The translations under genes and the position numbers were made by a program. Positions 1-7,238 of a stretch of DNA of 24,820 nt are shown in pieces. This DNA comes from Acidimicrobiaceae bacterium (GTDB taxonomy: Bacteria > Actinomycetota > Acidimicrobiia > Acidimicrobiales > RAAP-2): assembly GCA_003135595.1 (NCBI GenBank), contig PLCI01000113.1, positions 32,153-56,972 on the forward strand. Reading direction: 5' to 3'. The notes under the pieces were generated by a model, which had not been told where the DNA came from, did no database searches, and saw nothing but the letters and a program-made list of their open reading frames with translations. Each line of letters starts with the position of its first letter. The first letter of the stretch is position 1.

Positions 1-1616
1 GCCGTCGCGGTGTAGCCCGTGATCGCGGTGCCGCCGTTGCTCGACGGCGCGTGCCACGTGACGCCGATCGTCCCTGTGGCCGGATGCAGCATGACCACCC
101 CCGGCGCGCCAGGCACGTCGGTGACCACGAGCGTGAACGACTGGGTGGCCGCCGGGGCAACGCCGTTCGATGCGGTGATCGTGAACGGATAGGAGCCCGT
201 GGAGCCGGGCCCGGGCGTCCCCGCCAGCGTCGCGGTCCCGTCCGAGTTGTCCTTGAAGGTGATCCCGGCCGGGAGGACCGCCCCGCCGTCCGAGAGGCTC
301 GGGGAGACGGGGTAACTCGAACCTGTGGTCACGGTGAAGGTTGCTGCGTGACCGACCTGCATCGACGTCGAGGCCGTGCTCGTGATGCTGGGCGGCTCGA
401 CGACCGTGTAGTGCACGGTCGACGTCGCGTTGAACGCGGAGACCTCGAAGCTGTGCACGCCGACGGTGCTGGTGTCGATGGGCTGGCCGTTGGGCACCGT
501 TGCGCCAGAGCACCCGCCGTAGATCGGCTGGCACGTGTAACTCGCGTCGACGATCTGACCGAGGGCATAGGTCGCCCCGTCGGTCGGCGAGGCGAACCCG
601 ATGAGCGGCGTGAACGTCACCGAAGGCAGCGTCGTCCATGCGTTGTGTCCGTCGCTGATGTCGCCGGTGACCTGGGAGGAGTAGAAGCTGGAGCCGGCCG
701 CACCGCCGCCCCCGTCGCTCGCGTCGTGGTTGGGGATCGGCTCGGTCTCCGTCTGGCCGCTCGCACCGCCGCCACCTCCGGTGTAGCCCCCGCCGCCCCC
801 GCCACCGCCACCGCCCGGCGGGGAGTCACTGGGCACGCCGCCGGCACCGCCGCTCGTGCCTTGGCCGCTCGATCCGGCGACAGACCCACCGAAGTCCTGG
901 ACGAAGCCGGTGCAGTCCGGGGCGTTCCCGCCGGCACCACCCCCTGTTGCGAGCCCGCCCTGCGGCGGGGTCGTTGGCGAGGTCTCGCCACCGGCTGCGC
1001 CCGGCAGGACGGTGCCCGACGACACGACGACGGGCGTCGTGTTGTCCGAGGCCGCGCCGGCGCCGGTGCTGTTGCCGCACGAGGTGCCGAAGTAGACGTT
1101 CGGTGCTGGCTCTCCGCCGCTGCCTCCGCCGCCGCCCGCAACCACAAGTCGCGAGTCGATCGACGTGCCGCCTCCTGGGCAGCTGACGGCGGCCGTCGAG
1201 CAGGTCCGCACGTCGCTCGCGCCGCCACCCGACCCGCCGTCGGTCCCTCCGGGCGCACCGCCGCCGAAGGCGGACACACCACCGGTTGCGCCGACTTCGG
1301 CGTAGAGAGTCTCGCCTGGGACGACGGGGAGCGCGACGACGAGGTCCATGCCCACGCCGGCGACGCCTGAGGGCGACCCGTTCCCGCCAACCGCCTCGAC
1401 CTGCAGGAGCGTGATGCCCGCGGGCACGGTGTAGGACTGCTCTGCGCCGGTGTACGTGAGGGCGACCGATCCCGGGAAGGTGTCGGCGCCCGCGGGGCCG
1501 GCTGCCACCAGGCTCGCCGCGCAAAGGACGGCGCTCAACCCGGACGTGACCCACAGGAGCGCGGTGGACGGCCCTCGGCGTGTGACCCGGCCGCTGGCGT
1601 GCGTGATCGATCCCAT
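1..1616 (-). CDS. Secreted glycine-rich protein with putative-Ig and fibronectin III-like domains (3' end outside window)
   Basis: The reading frame stays open from the ATG at 1616 to the window edge, giving 538 residues without a stop, so the C-terminus is missing. The N-terminus is an export signal: a basic stretch with an Arg pair at residues 13-14, a hydrophobic core (about 19-39) and a likely AGA cleavage site ending at residue 44. A short beta-rich segment (about 48-75) follows. A long Gly/Ser-rich region (about 75-300) contains runs of up to nine glycines. A putative-Ig (He_PIG-like) domain lies at about 408-500, and a fibronectin III-like domain starts near 501. GAAGGGA lies about 8 bases before the start. 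The product is probably a cell-surface or matrix protein. Its exact function cannot be told, because glycine-rich repeats occur in many exported actinobacterial proteins. The family assignment is by pattern only. Confidence 0.75.
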   Translation of the reverse strand, partial: MGSITHASGRVTRRGPSTALLWVTSGLSAVLCAASLVAAGPAGADTFPGSVALTYTGAEQSYTVPAGITLLQVEAVGGNGSPSGVAGVGMDLVVALPVVPGETLYAEVGATGGVSAFGGGAPGGTDGGSGGGASDVRTCSTAAVSCPGGGTSIDSRLVVAGGGGGSGGEPAPNVYFGTSCGNSTGAGAASDNTTPVVVSSGTVLPGAAGGETSPTTPPQGGLATGGGAGGNAPDCTGFVQDFGGSVAGSSGQGTSGGAGGVPSDSPPGGGGGGGGGGYTGGGGGASGQTETEPIPNHDASDGGGGAAGSSFYSSQVTGDISDGHNAWTTLPSVTFTPLIGFASPTDGATYALGQIVDASYTCQPIYGGCSGATVPNGQPIDTSTVGVHSFEVSAFNATSTVHYTVVEPPSITSTASTSMQVGHAATFTVTTGSSYPVSPSLSDGGAVLPAGITFKDNSDGTATLAGTPGPGSTGSYPFTITASNGVAPAATQSFTLVVTDVPGAPGVVMLHPATGTIGVTWHAPSSNGGTAITGYTAT

Positions 1617-1804
1617 GGTTGGTCCCTTCGTTGGCAGTGGTGCTGCCCGCATCATCATCGGCGACCGTCACGCGGGCGGCACAGGGCGCCGATCCACGAT
1701 GTTCCGTGCCTGAGGACTCTGCGGTTCTCCTGGTCAACGGCCCGCCACATCGCCGAGACGGCCGTCATCCTGATCGACGCCTCGGAATGCCCCGCTAGGC
1801 AGGT
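1617..1804. other. Intergenic region between divergent genes
   Basis: This stretch separates the secreted-protein gene from the SRPBCC operon promoter. Apart from the ribosome binding site of the leftward gene near 1625-1631, I see no gene. A TTGACC hexamer on the minus strand at 1732-1737 could be a -35 element, but it has no good -10 partner. Confidence 0.4.
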
Positions 1805-1834
1805 TTGACATGCAGGTATCTGTCTGCCTATATT
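1805..1834 (+). promoter_or_regulatory. Sigma70-type promoter of the SRPBCC/ArsR operon
   Basis: A perfect -35 hexamer TTGACA (1805-1810) and a -10 hexamer TATATT (1829-1834) are separated by 18 bases. Transcription would start near 1841, giving a leader of about 55 bases before the ATG at 1897. This is the strongest consensus promoter I see in the window. Confidence 0.7.
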
Positions 1835-1855
1835 AGGCAGGCAGATACCTGCATG
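1809..1855. promoter_or_regulatory. Long palindromic operator overlapping the promoter
   Basis: Two 22-base arms (1809-1830 and 1834-1855) are reverse complements with one mismatch, around the 3-base centre TAT. The dyad starts inside the -35 box, covers the -10 box and runs past the predicted start site, so a bound dimer would block RNA polymerase. The second gene of the operon encodes an ArsR-type winged-helix domain, which is the natural candidate to bind it by autoregulation. That assignment is inference. The size is large for a single dimer and may hold two adjacent sites. Confidence 0.75.
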
Positions 1856-1896
1856 AATGGGCTCGCCCTTGGTGAGCTCCCTAGGAAGGGATGGAA

Positions 1897-2331
1897 ATGC
1901 CTGACATTCGGCATCGCGTGGCAATCTCGGCGCCCCTCGTCCACGTGTTCGAGGCGGTCACGGCTCCGGCGCGGATCTCGGAGTGGTGGACTCGTGACGG
2001 CGTCGCTGGAAGTCCGTCGCTAGGCGGACGACTGGAGTTCCGATTCGGCAGGCCCGAGCCATCGGCGGTGATGGAGGTTACCGGACTACGTCCCGACCAA
2101 GTGACCTGGCATTGCGTCGGAGGCGCCAGCGAGTGGATCGAGACCGACATCACGTTCGACCTCAGAGAGTCCGACGGAGAGACCGTCGTGCTCTTCACGC
2201 ACGCAGGGTGGCGAGAGGCGAGCGAGTTCATGGCGCACTGCAGCGCCAGATGGGCCTACTTTCTGCTCAGCATGAAGTCGCTCGTCGAGCTTGGGAAGGG
2301 GACGCCGTTCCCGAATGACCTGAAGTTCTGA
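1897..2331 (+). CDS. SRPBCC (AHSA1-like) domain protein
   Basis: This 144-residue protein is a single START-like/SRPBCC fold of the AHSA1 type. It shows an N-terminal beta strand with a P-x-x-V-F-E-A-V pattern, a W-W motif near residue 27, a central beta sheet (about 42-95) and a C-terminal helix ending in a W-x-x-x-L-x-S-M-K-x-L pattern typical of the family. Such domains form a hydrophobic ligand pocket, and the ligand here is unknown. I chose ATG 1897 because AGGAAGGG (1883-1890) lies 6 bases upstream; the ATG at 1891 directly touches that site and is less likely. The gene is first in an operon with the ArsR-SRPBCC fusion, 12 bases before it. The two proteins have related folds and may share a ligand or interact. 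Confidence 0.8.
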   Translation: MPDIRHRVAISAPLVHVFEAVTAPARISEWWTRDGVAGSPSLGGRLEFRFGRPEPSAVMEVTGLRPDQVTWHCVGGASEWIETDITFDLRESDGETVVLFTHAGWREASEFMAHCSARWAYFLLSMKSLVELGKGTPFPNDLKF

Positions 2332-2343
2332 GAGCGTCTGACG

Positions 2344-3129
2344 GTGCCGGACGGAGACGTCTTCAGAGCGCTAGCCGACCCAAGTCGTCGACGCCTGCTC
2401 GACCGGCTCAACGTCCGAAACGGGCAGAGCCTCTCCGAGCTCACCGAGGACATGGGGATGGCGCGTCAGTCGATCAGCCAGCACCTGGCGATCCTCGAAG
2501 CCGCAAACCTCATCACGACCGTTCGCGATGGCCGGCTGAAACGTCACTACCTGAACGCGGTGCCGATCAACGAGATCGCCGACCGCTGGATCACTACCTA
2601 CGACCGTAACCGGGTCCGCGCCCTTGCGGACCTCAAAGCTGCACTGGAGGAAGAGCACATGGACGACCTTCGATTCGTCTACACGACCTACATCCGCACA
2701 TCGCCCGAGCGCCTGTGGCGGGCGCTCACGGAGCCCGCATTCACACGACTCTGGTGGGAGACGTCCTTCGAGACCGACTGGCAACCGGGCTCGACGATGG
2801 TGTGGGACAACCACGGCGTCGTGATTGAGGACCCCGAGCAGGTGGTCCTCGAGGCGAGTCCCTATCACCGGCTGACCTACACGTGGCACACGTTCACCCC
2901 GGAGCTGGCTGCGAGATTCGAGTGGGACGCCGAGCTGCAGAAGAGACTCGCCACCGAACAGCGGTCCCAGGTCACATTCGTGCTTGAGCCGGAAGGGGAG
3001 TCGGTTCGGTTGATCGTGACGCACGACCACTTCGAGCCAGGCAGCGCTCAATTGGAAATGGTCCAGCATGGCTGGCCTGCGATCCTCTCCGGCTTGAAGT
3101 CCCTGCTGGAGACTGGGACTGCGCTCTGA
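2344..3129 (+). CDS. ArsR-type repressor fused to an SRPBCC/AHSA1 domain
   Basis: The 261-residue protein begins with an ArsR winged helix-turn-helix (about 1-85), with the family features FRALADPSRRRLLDRL and an S-x-S-x-L-x-x-x-M-x-M-x-R-x-x-x-S-x-H-L recognition region. An SRPBCC domain (about 105-261) follows, with the W-W pair near residue 140 and a closing W-x-x-I-L-S-x-L-K-x-L helix. I see no metal-binding Cys pair in the DNA-binding domain, so it is probably not an arsenic or metal sensor. The SRPBCC part may sense a small hydrophobic ligand. The GTG start has little Shine-Dalgarno sequence, suggesting translation coupled to the gene 12 bases upstream. It is the likely ligand-responsive autorepressor of the palindrome at 1809-1855. 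The fused architecture is known in actinobacteria. Confidence 0.85.
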   Translation: MPDGDVFRALADPSRRRLLDRLNVRNGQSLSELTEDMGMARQSISQHLAILEAANLITTVRDGRLKRHYLNAVPINEIADRWITTYDRNRVRALADLKAALEEEHMDDLRFVYTTYIRTSPERLWRALTEPAFTRLWWETSFETDWQPGSTMVWDNHGVVIEDPEQVVLEASPYHRLTYTWHTFTPELAARFEWDAELQKRLATEQRSQVTFVLEPEGESVRLIVTHDHFEPGSAQLEMVQHGWPAILSGLKSLLETGTAL

Positions 3130-3131
3130 CA

Positions 3132-3147
3132 GCTGTGCCAACACAGC
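3132..3147. terminator. Small hairpin between convergent genes (possible terminator)
   Basis: GCTGTG (3132-3137) and CACAGC (3142-3147) form a perfect 6-bp stem with a CCAA loop, starting 3 bases after the stop of the ArsR-SRPBCC gene and before the convergent CoA-disulfide reductase gene. No T-tract follows on either strand, so the termination role is uncertain. Confidence 0.35.
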
Positions 3148-3191
3148 CGCAATGTCGGGTCACGACCGAGATGAATTGTGATGTGCCGTGT

Positions 3192-4880
3192 TCACGGAGG
3201 CGCGTTTACGGAAACCGCGCCGCCCCTCGCGCGGCGGTCGGCGGACCACGTCTTGAAGCCACCGTCGAGGTTCCTCGCGTTGATGCCGAGCTCGTGCAGG
3301 AGCGTCGTCGCGGTGTGTCCGCGCTGTCCGACCTCGCAGTAGACGAGAACGGGCCCCACGCCTATCTCAAAGAGACGGTCGCGCAGCTCGTCGATCGGGA
3401 TGTTCACTGAGCCTGGAATCGCGTCGCGTGCGTGCTCGTCGGCGGCCCGCACGTCGACGAGCTCCCAGCCCTGAGCGACAAGTACATCCACCTCGTCGGG
3501 GCGAACGATGTCGCAGGCGCCAGAGAGCACGTTCTCTGCCATGTACCCGAGCAGATTCACGGGATCCTTCGCCGACGAGAAGGGTGGCGCGTAGGCGAGC
3601 TCGAGGTCGGCGAGCCGGTCTGCAGTGAGCCCGCCGGCCATCGCGGTCGCGATCACGTCGATCCGCTTGTCAACGCCGTTGCGACCCACGATCTGCGCAC
3701 CGAGGATCGCCCCGTCGTCCGGATCGAAGAGCAGCTTCGCGGCCATCCTGGTCGCGCCTGGATAGTACGTCGCGTGGTCGAACGGGTGGGAGTGAATCGC
3801 GCGGAATCTCCGGTCGGCGTGACGAAGCCTTCGCTCGTTCCATCCCGTCGTCGCGGCGACGAGATCGAACACCTTGACGATCGCCGTCCCCAAGGACGGC
3901 ACCGCGCTGACTTCGAGGCCGGCAAGGTGGTCGGCGACGCGGCGGCCCTGGCGGTTGGCGACGTTCGCGAGCGCGATCAGCGACGTGGCGCCCGAGATCG
4001 CATCGGGCTTCTCGGTCGCGTCGCCGACCGCGAATATGTTGATATCGCTGGTCTGGTTGACGTCGTTGACCGCGATGCCCCCGGAGGGGCCGAGTTCGAG
4101 CCCTGCCGAAGTGGCGAGCGAGACGTCTGGTCGGACACCGATGGCGCCAACGACAAGCTCGGCATCCAGCACGCGGCCGTCGGACAGTGTGACAGTTCGC
4201 TCCTCGATCGAGTCGACCGCGACCGAGACCTCGACGTGGACCCCGTGGGCCTCGAGCTCGTCGGCGACCAGGATCGCGAGCTCGGGATCGAGTGGCGGGA
4301 GAACCTGGGGTGTGGCCTCGACGATGGTCACGTCGATGCCCTGGGCGACGAGGTTCTCCGCCATCTCGAGGCCGATGAACCCCGCCCCGATGACGACCGC
4401 GGACTTCGGAGCGACGTCGACGTCAAGGTGCAGCCGCTCCGCGTCCTCGACGGTACGTAGGGTCCGGACCCGGTCGTAGCCTGGGATTCGCGGACGAACT
4501 GGTGCTGCGCCCATCGAGAGCACGAGCTGGTCGTACTCGACCTCAGAGACCAGGTCCGAATCCGTGGAGCGGACGGTCACAACGTGGCGATCCCGGTCGA
4601 TCGTCGTCACCTCGGAGTGGACCCTGACGTCGAGTCGGAACCTGTCGAAGAGCTGCTCGGGCGTCTGCAGCGTGAGATCCTCCTCCTCCTCGATGAGGCC
4701 ACCGACAAAGTAGGGAAGTCCACAGTTCGCGAACGAGACGAAGCCCGAGCGCTCGAGCACGACGATGCGGACGTCCGAGTCCAGTCGACGCAGTCGGGTC
4801 GCCGTCGACATGCCACCTGCTACGCCCCCGATGATCACGACCTGACGTCGTCCACCCTTCCGCTCGTCGACGGTCCCCAT
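3192..4880 (-). CDS. CoA-disulfide reductase/rhodanese fusion (FAD-dependent)
   Basis: This 562-residue protein belongs to the pyridine nucleotide-disulfide reductase family that uses a single active-site cysteine. It shows an FAD motif GGVAGG (18-23), the active-site SFANCGLPY with Cys53, an NAD(P)-binding VIGAGFIGLEMAE near residues 155-170, an FAD-contacting IFAVGDA, a dimerisation domain (about 325-445), and a C-terminal rhodanese domain (about 450-548) with catalytic Cys515 in CEVGQRG. CoADR-RHD enzymes reduce CoA disulfide, CoA persulfide or polysulfide with NAD(P)H; the rhodanese part delivers or accepts sulfane sulfur. I chose ATG 4880 because AAGGAG lies 6 bases upstream; an in-frame ATG at 4919 would add 13 residues and has no such site. 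The SQR-like remnant just upstream also suggests a sulfur-metabolism locus. Substrate preference cannot be read from sequence. Confidence 0.9.
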   Translation of the reverse strand: MGTVDERKGGRRQVVIIGGVAGGMSTATRLRRLDSDVRIVVLERSGFVSFANCGLPYFVGGLIEEEEDLTLQTPEQLFDRFRLDVRVHSEVTTIDRDRHVVTVRSTDSDLVSEVEYDQLVLSMGAAPVRPRIPGYDRVRTLRTVEDAERLHLDVDVAPKSAVVIGAGFIGLEMAENLVAQGIDVTIVEATPQVLPPLDPELAILVADELEAHGVHVEVSVAVDSIEERTVTLSDGRVLDAELVVGAIGVRPDVSLATSAGLELGPSGGIAVNDVNQTSDINIFAVGDATEKPDAISGATSLIALANVANRQGRRVADHLAGLEVSAVPSLGTAIVKVFDLVAATTGWNERRLRHADRRFRAIHSHPFDHATYYPGATRMAAKLLFDPDDGAILGAQIVGRNGVDKRIDVIATAMAGGLTADRLADLELAYAPPFSSAKDPVNLLGYMAENVLSGACDIVRPDEVDVLVAQGWELVDVRAADEHARDAIPGSVNIPIDELRDRLFEIGVGPVLVYCEVGQRGHTATTLLHELGINARNLDGGFKTWSADRRARGGAVSVNAPP

Positions 4881-4939
4881 GCTCCACTCCTTGCGATCGT
4901 CTCGTGATCGAATTGTCATCTACGCCTCGTTGGTCAACT

Positions 4940-5158
4940 TCATCCCCGGAATCTGCCCCTCCACATGACACCTCGGACGATGTCCTCTGGATGCGTCAGC
5001 CCGAAGGGAACGAAGAGGAGGCCAGGCTGGTAGACGTGGCGATCGTCCTGATCGACCACGGTGATCTGCATCTCCGCCGACGGGTATTCGCGGCGGATCC
5101 GATTCGCCGTCAGGGTCCCTCCCGTGCCACCTCCCAGGATCACGACGCGACGCTCCAT
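4940..5158 (-). pseudogene. Truncated N-terminus of a sulfide:quinone oxidoreductase-like flavoprotein
   Basis: The 72-residue frame from ATG 5158 (GGAGA about 5 bases upstream) reads MERRVVILGGGTGGTLTANR, a perfect Rossmann FAD motif. It continues with ITVVDQDDRHVYQPGLLFVPFG, which is characteristic of the SQR/FCSD-like family. The frame then stops about 70 residues in, whereas family members are roughly 380-430 residues. The catalytic cysteines and the quinone-binding C-terminal half are absent. The stop lies 59 bases before the start of the CoA-disulfide reductase gene. I interpret this as a remnant after deletion of most of the gene. Translation could also start at 5185. The peptide cannot be a working SQR. 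It may still carry the promoter or leader for the gene downstream. Confidence 0.7.
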
Positions 5159-5255
5159 GTCTCCAGTCAACGGGGCCAGGACCACCGTTGGTAGGGACGA
5201 AGGTCATGAACATTTGGACTTTCGTCAACATCGGGGTGGAGATGCCCATCGACAA

Positions 5256-5386
5256 TTAGGAATGAGTATTCGACGGTCTTGCCAGTGAGTTCCAATGACC
5301 TCTGCCCAGTTCAAGGAGTACTTTCTGCCTGCTCCGTAATGTCAGATCCAGGAAACCGCGCCGTCTGTTTCCCAAGGGATTCCCAA
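5256..5386 (+). repeat. Left-end repeat, copy A (diverged)
   Basis: TTAGGAAT (5256-5263) is followed, 22 bases from its start, by TCTTGCCAGTG-type sequence (from 5277). TGACC..TG-CCCAG-TCAA and, at 5369-5386, TTCCCAAGGGATTCCCAA come next. The same words occur in the same order and nearly the same spacing at 6877-7009. The TTAGGAA is also the anticodon-loop edge of the tRNA-Arg copies. Confidence 0.6.
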
Positions 5387-5403
5387 GGAGACAAACTCCG
5401 GGG

Positions 5404-6747
5404 GTGCCGCTCATTCCGGAGACCCGATACGCATCGACTCCTGCGGGCCTTCAAATCGCGTTTCAGGTTCTCGGTGACGGGCCTGTCGATCTCGTATACC
5501 TGAATGGACTGACACAGCACGTCGACGTGCAGTGGGACCACCCTGTGATGCAGCGATTCCTAGAGCGCCTGTCGTCCTTCAGCAGGCTCATCCTTTTCGA
5601 CCGTCGAGATGCATTCGCCTCGGACGCCACGCCACTCGAACTCTTGCCGGACCCGGACGAGTGGGCTCAGAACCTCTGCACGGTACTGGACGCCGTTGGT
5701 TCTGATCGGGCGTCGATCTTCGCTGAGCTGGAAGCGTGCAGTGTCCCGATTGTTGTCGCCGCCAACCACCCAGATCGAGTCGCGGCACTCATCCTCGCGA
5801 ATCCCGTGGCACGCTACAGGGCGTCAAGGGACTATCCCATTGGTTGGGACGGGTCGGTCATCGACGAGTTCTTGAGCTGGTACGAGACAACCTGGGGCAC
5901 AGAGGAATTGGTTCGATTTGCTTTTCCTTCGTTGGCGGACGACGCAGAGTTCGTCCGTTGGCGAGCAAAGTGGATGCGGGCATCCGCGAGTCCTCGAACC
6001 GCGATGGCCGTGTTCCGCCATCTTCTCCCAGATATGGACATTCGGTCCCTTCTACCCACCATCCATGCTCGGACGCTCGTGTTGCACCGAACGGACAACA
6101 CCTACGTCTCAGCTGACCAAGCCCGGTTCGTCGCGCAACACATCGACGGGGCACGATTCATCGAGATTCCCGGAAGTGATGCCTACCTCTTCACGGATCG
6201 GAGCGACGACGTTCTGGACGAAGTCGAGGAGTTCCTGACTGGCACACGGCCTTCGCGACCGACCGAAAGAGCGCTCGCCACCGTGATGTTTACAGACATA
6301 GTCGGCTCAACCGAAAGGGCCGTTGCACTTGGCGACCGCCGCTGGCGGAATCTACTTGTCCAGCACCATCTACTCGTCCGCCGAGAACTTGACCGCTTCC
6401 ACGGTGTTGAGATCGATACAGCGGGCGACGGCTTACTTGCACGCTTTAGCAGTCCGGCAGAGGCGATCCGATGCGCACTTCAGTTATCTCGCACCATGGA
6501 GGATCTGGACCTGGCGATTCGCGCGGGGGTGCATACCGGTGAGGTCGAGTTAGTTGGAGAGGGCATCGGGGGCATCGCGGTGCACATCGGAGCACGCGTT
6601 GCGGCACAAGCAGGGGCCGGCGAGGTGCTCGTATCGAGGACCGTCGTTGACCTCGTCGCCGGGTCCGGGATTGAGTTCGAGGATCGGGGCGAACATGAAT
6701 TGAAGGGCGTGCCCGGAATGTGGCGCCTGTTCGTCGCGATGCGCTAA
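5404..6747 (+). CDS. Class III adenylate/guanylate cyclase with inactive alpha/beta-hydrolase sensor domain
   Basis: The 447-residue protein has an N-terminal alpha/beta-hydrolase domain (about 1-280) and a C-terminal class III nucleotidyl cyclase domain (about 288-447), a combination known in actinobacteria such as mycobacterial Rv1900c. Cyclase residues visible are metal-binding Asp298 (FTDIVGST) and Asp342 (AGDG), and the transition-state Arg398. Two usual specificity/catalytic positions differ: Asp338 stands where adenylate cyclases often have Lys, and His394 where Asn is usual. The hydrolase domain looks catalytically dead: the nucleophile elbow reads FAELEAC, with Leu109 in place of Ser, and the usual His after the last strand is Ala260 (PGSDAYLF). 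It may act as a ligand-sensing domain controlling cyclic nucleotide synthesis. The GTG start has only a GGGG run before it and is uncertain. GC content is lower than in neighbouring genes, suggesting transfer. Confidence 0.85.
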   Translation: MPLIPETRYASTPAGLQIAFQVLGDGPVDLVYLNGLTQHVDVQWDHPVMQRFLERLSSFSRLILFDRRDAFASDATPLELLPDPDEWAQNLCTVLDAVGSDRASIFAELEACSVPIVVAANHPDRVAALILANPVARYRASRDYPIGWDGSVIDEFLSWYETTWGTEELVRFAFPSLADDAEFVRWRAKWMRASASPRTAMAVFRHLLPDMDIRSLLPTIHARTLVLHRTDNTYVSADQARFVAQHIDGARFIEIPGSDAYLFTDRSDDVLDEVEEFLTGTRPSRPTERALATVMFTDIVGSTERAVALGDRRWRNLLVQHHLLVRRELDRFHGVEIDTAGDGLLARFSSPAEAIRCALQLSRTMEDLDLAIRAGVHTGEVELVGEGIGGIAVHIGARVAAQAGAGEVLVSRTVVDLVAGSGIEFEDRGEHELKGVPGMWRLFVAMR

Positions 6748-6783
6748 GGAAGGCCCGCACGATCCATCCAGCGAGAAGCCAAA

Positions 6784-6840
6784 AGATTCCCAAGCTGACC
6801 GCTGCGTGCATCACATTCGCCGGAATCATTTCTTCATCTT
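6784..6840 (+). repeat. Right-end repeat, copy 1
   Basis: GATTCCCAAGCTGAC, then GTGCATCACATTCGC and a T-rich tail run up to the tRNA repeat at 6841. The segment 15041-15100 before the intact tRNA has GATTTCACGCTGAC, then GTGCATGACCTTCTC at the same internal spacing. They differ by about 5 bases of indel near the junction. The two segments are probably homologous ends of related elements. Confidence 0.5.
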
Positions 6841-6883
6841 GCGCCCTCGGCAGGATTCGAACCTGCGGCCTGCGGTTTAGGAA
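6841..6883 (-). repeat. Attachment site: duplicated 3' half of tRNA-Arg(CCU)
   Basis: These 43 bases match 15101-15143 exactly and in the same orientation. They cover the tRNA from the first base of the anticodon loop through the T arm to the acceptor 3' end. The 5' half of the tRNA is missing here, so this is not a functional tRNA. Crossover in the anticodon loop with regeneration of the tRNA 3' half is the standard result of tyrosine-recombinase integration. Confidence 0.9.
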
Positions 6884-7009
6884 TCAGGTCGAGTCAATCT
6901 TGCCAGTGGGTTGTCGTGACGTATGGCCAGATCAAAGGACACGTCGGATCTTTTGAAGTGTCACAGAAACCATCTCGTCCGCGAGTTTTGATTCCCAAGG
7001 GATTCCCAA
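6877..7009 (+). repeat. Left-end repeat, copy B
   Basis: This is the inner flank of the attachment site. TTAGGAAT (6877-6884) leads into TCTTGCCAGTGGGTT (from 6898), then TGGCCAGATCAAAGGAC, and TTCCCAAGGGATTCCCAA at 6992-7009. It matches copy A (5256-5386) in order and spacing. The tandem TTCCCAAGGGATTCCCAA is a candidate arm-type recombinase site, which is inference. Confidence 0.6.
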
Positions 7010-7066
7010 AGTCGACCTCTCAGATGGGGCCCTCGTAGCCAGTGTGAGGTGTGGTGCAGCGGTCGG

Positions 7067-7086
7067 CCAACGTGCTTGCGTACGTT
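7067..7086. promoter_or_regulatory. Inverted repeat upstream of the Ehr operon (candidate operator)
   Basis: CAACGT (7067-7072) and ACGTTG (7081-7086) form a dyad with an 8-base centre, about 150 bases before the first structural gene. The 9-mer ACGTTGAAG (7081-7089) recurs in inverted orientation at 14377-14385, upstream of the ArsR regulator gene. Both could be sites for that regulator. A second small dyad, TGTCA-AAC-TGACA, lies at about 7100-7112. No convincing -35/-10 pair was found. Confidence 0.35.
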
Positions 7087-7238
7087 GAAGTCGAGAGTGT
7101 GTCAAACTGACAACATCATGAGATTCGCGGGAATGGGGTCGGTTCTGACTGGCGCTGCGAGTCCTAATGGCGGCGCAGTACCCAGCGAGGTTGCGGGCCG
7201 TGGATTCCTCACACGCGGTCCCCTGGCCTGACCGACCG

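Larger units (their letters stand above)
5256..6883. mobile_element. Inner tRNA-Arg-associated module carrying the cyclase gene
   Basis: This block is bounded on the right by the tRNA-Arg 3'-half repeat (6841-6883). On the left is a diverged copy (5256-5386) of the sequence that also begins the neighbouring large island (6877-7009). The segment before its right boundary (6784-6840) resembles the segment before the intact tRNA (15041-15100). Shared left and right ends suggest two related elements inserted one after another at the same tRNA. No integrase gene is present, and the outermost tRNA fragment expected left of 5256 is not recognisable beyond TTAGGAAT. Base composition is lower in GC than the surroundings. 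The model is inferred from eye alignment. Confidence 0.45.

Noticed and set aside
51..1370. Long plus-strand frame of 439 codons
   Set aside because: It is antisense to the secreted glycine-rich protein, has an Arg/Gly-rich low-complexity translation and no family features. The minus frame has a signal peptide, domains and a ribosome site.
6841..6883. A second tRNA gene
   Set aside because: Only the 3' half is present. The D arm, acceptor 5' strand and half of the anticodon stem are missing, so it is an attachment remnant.
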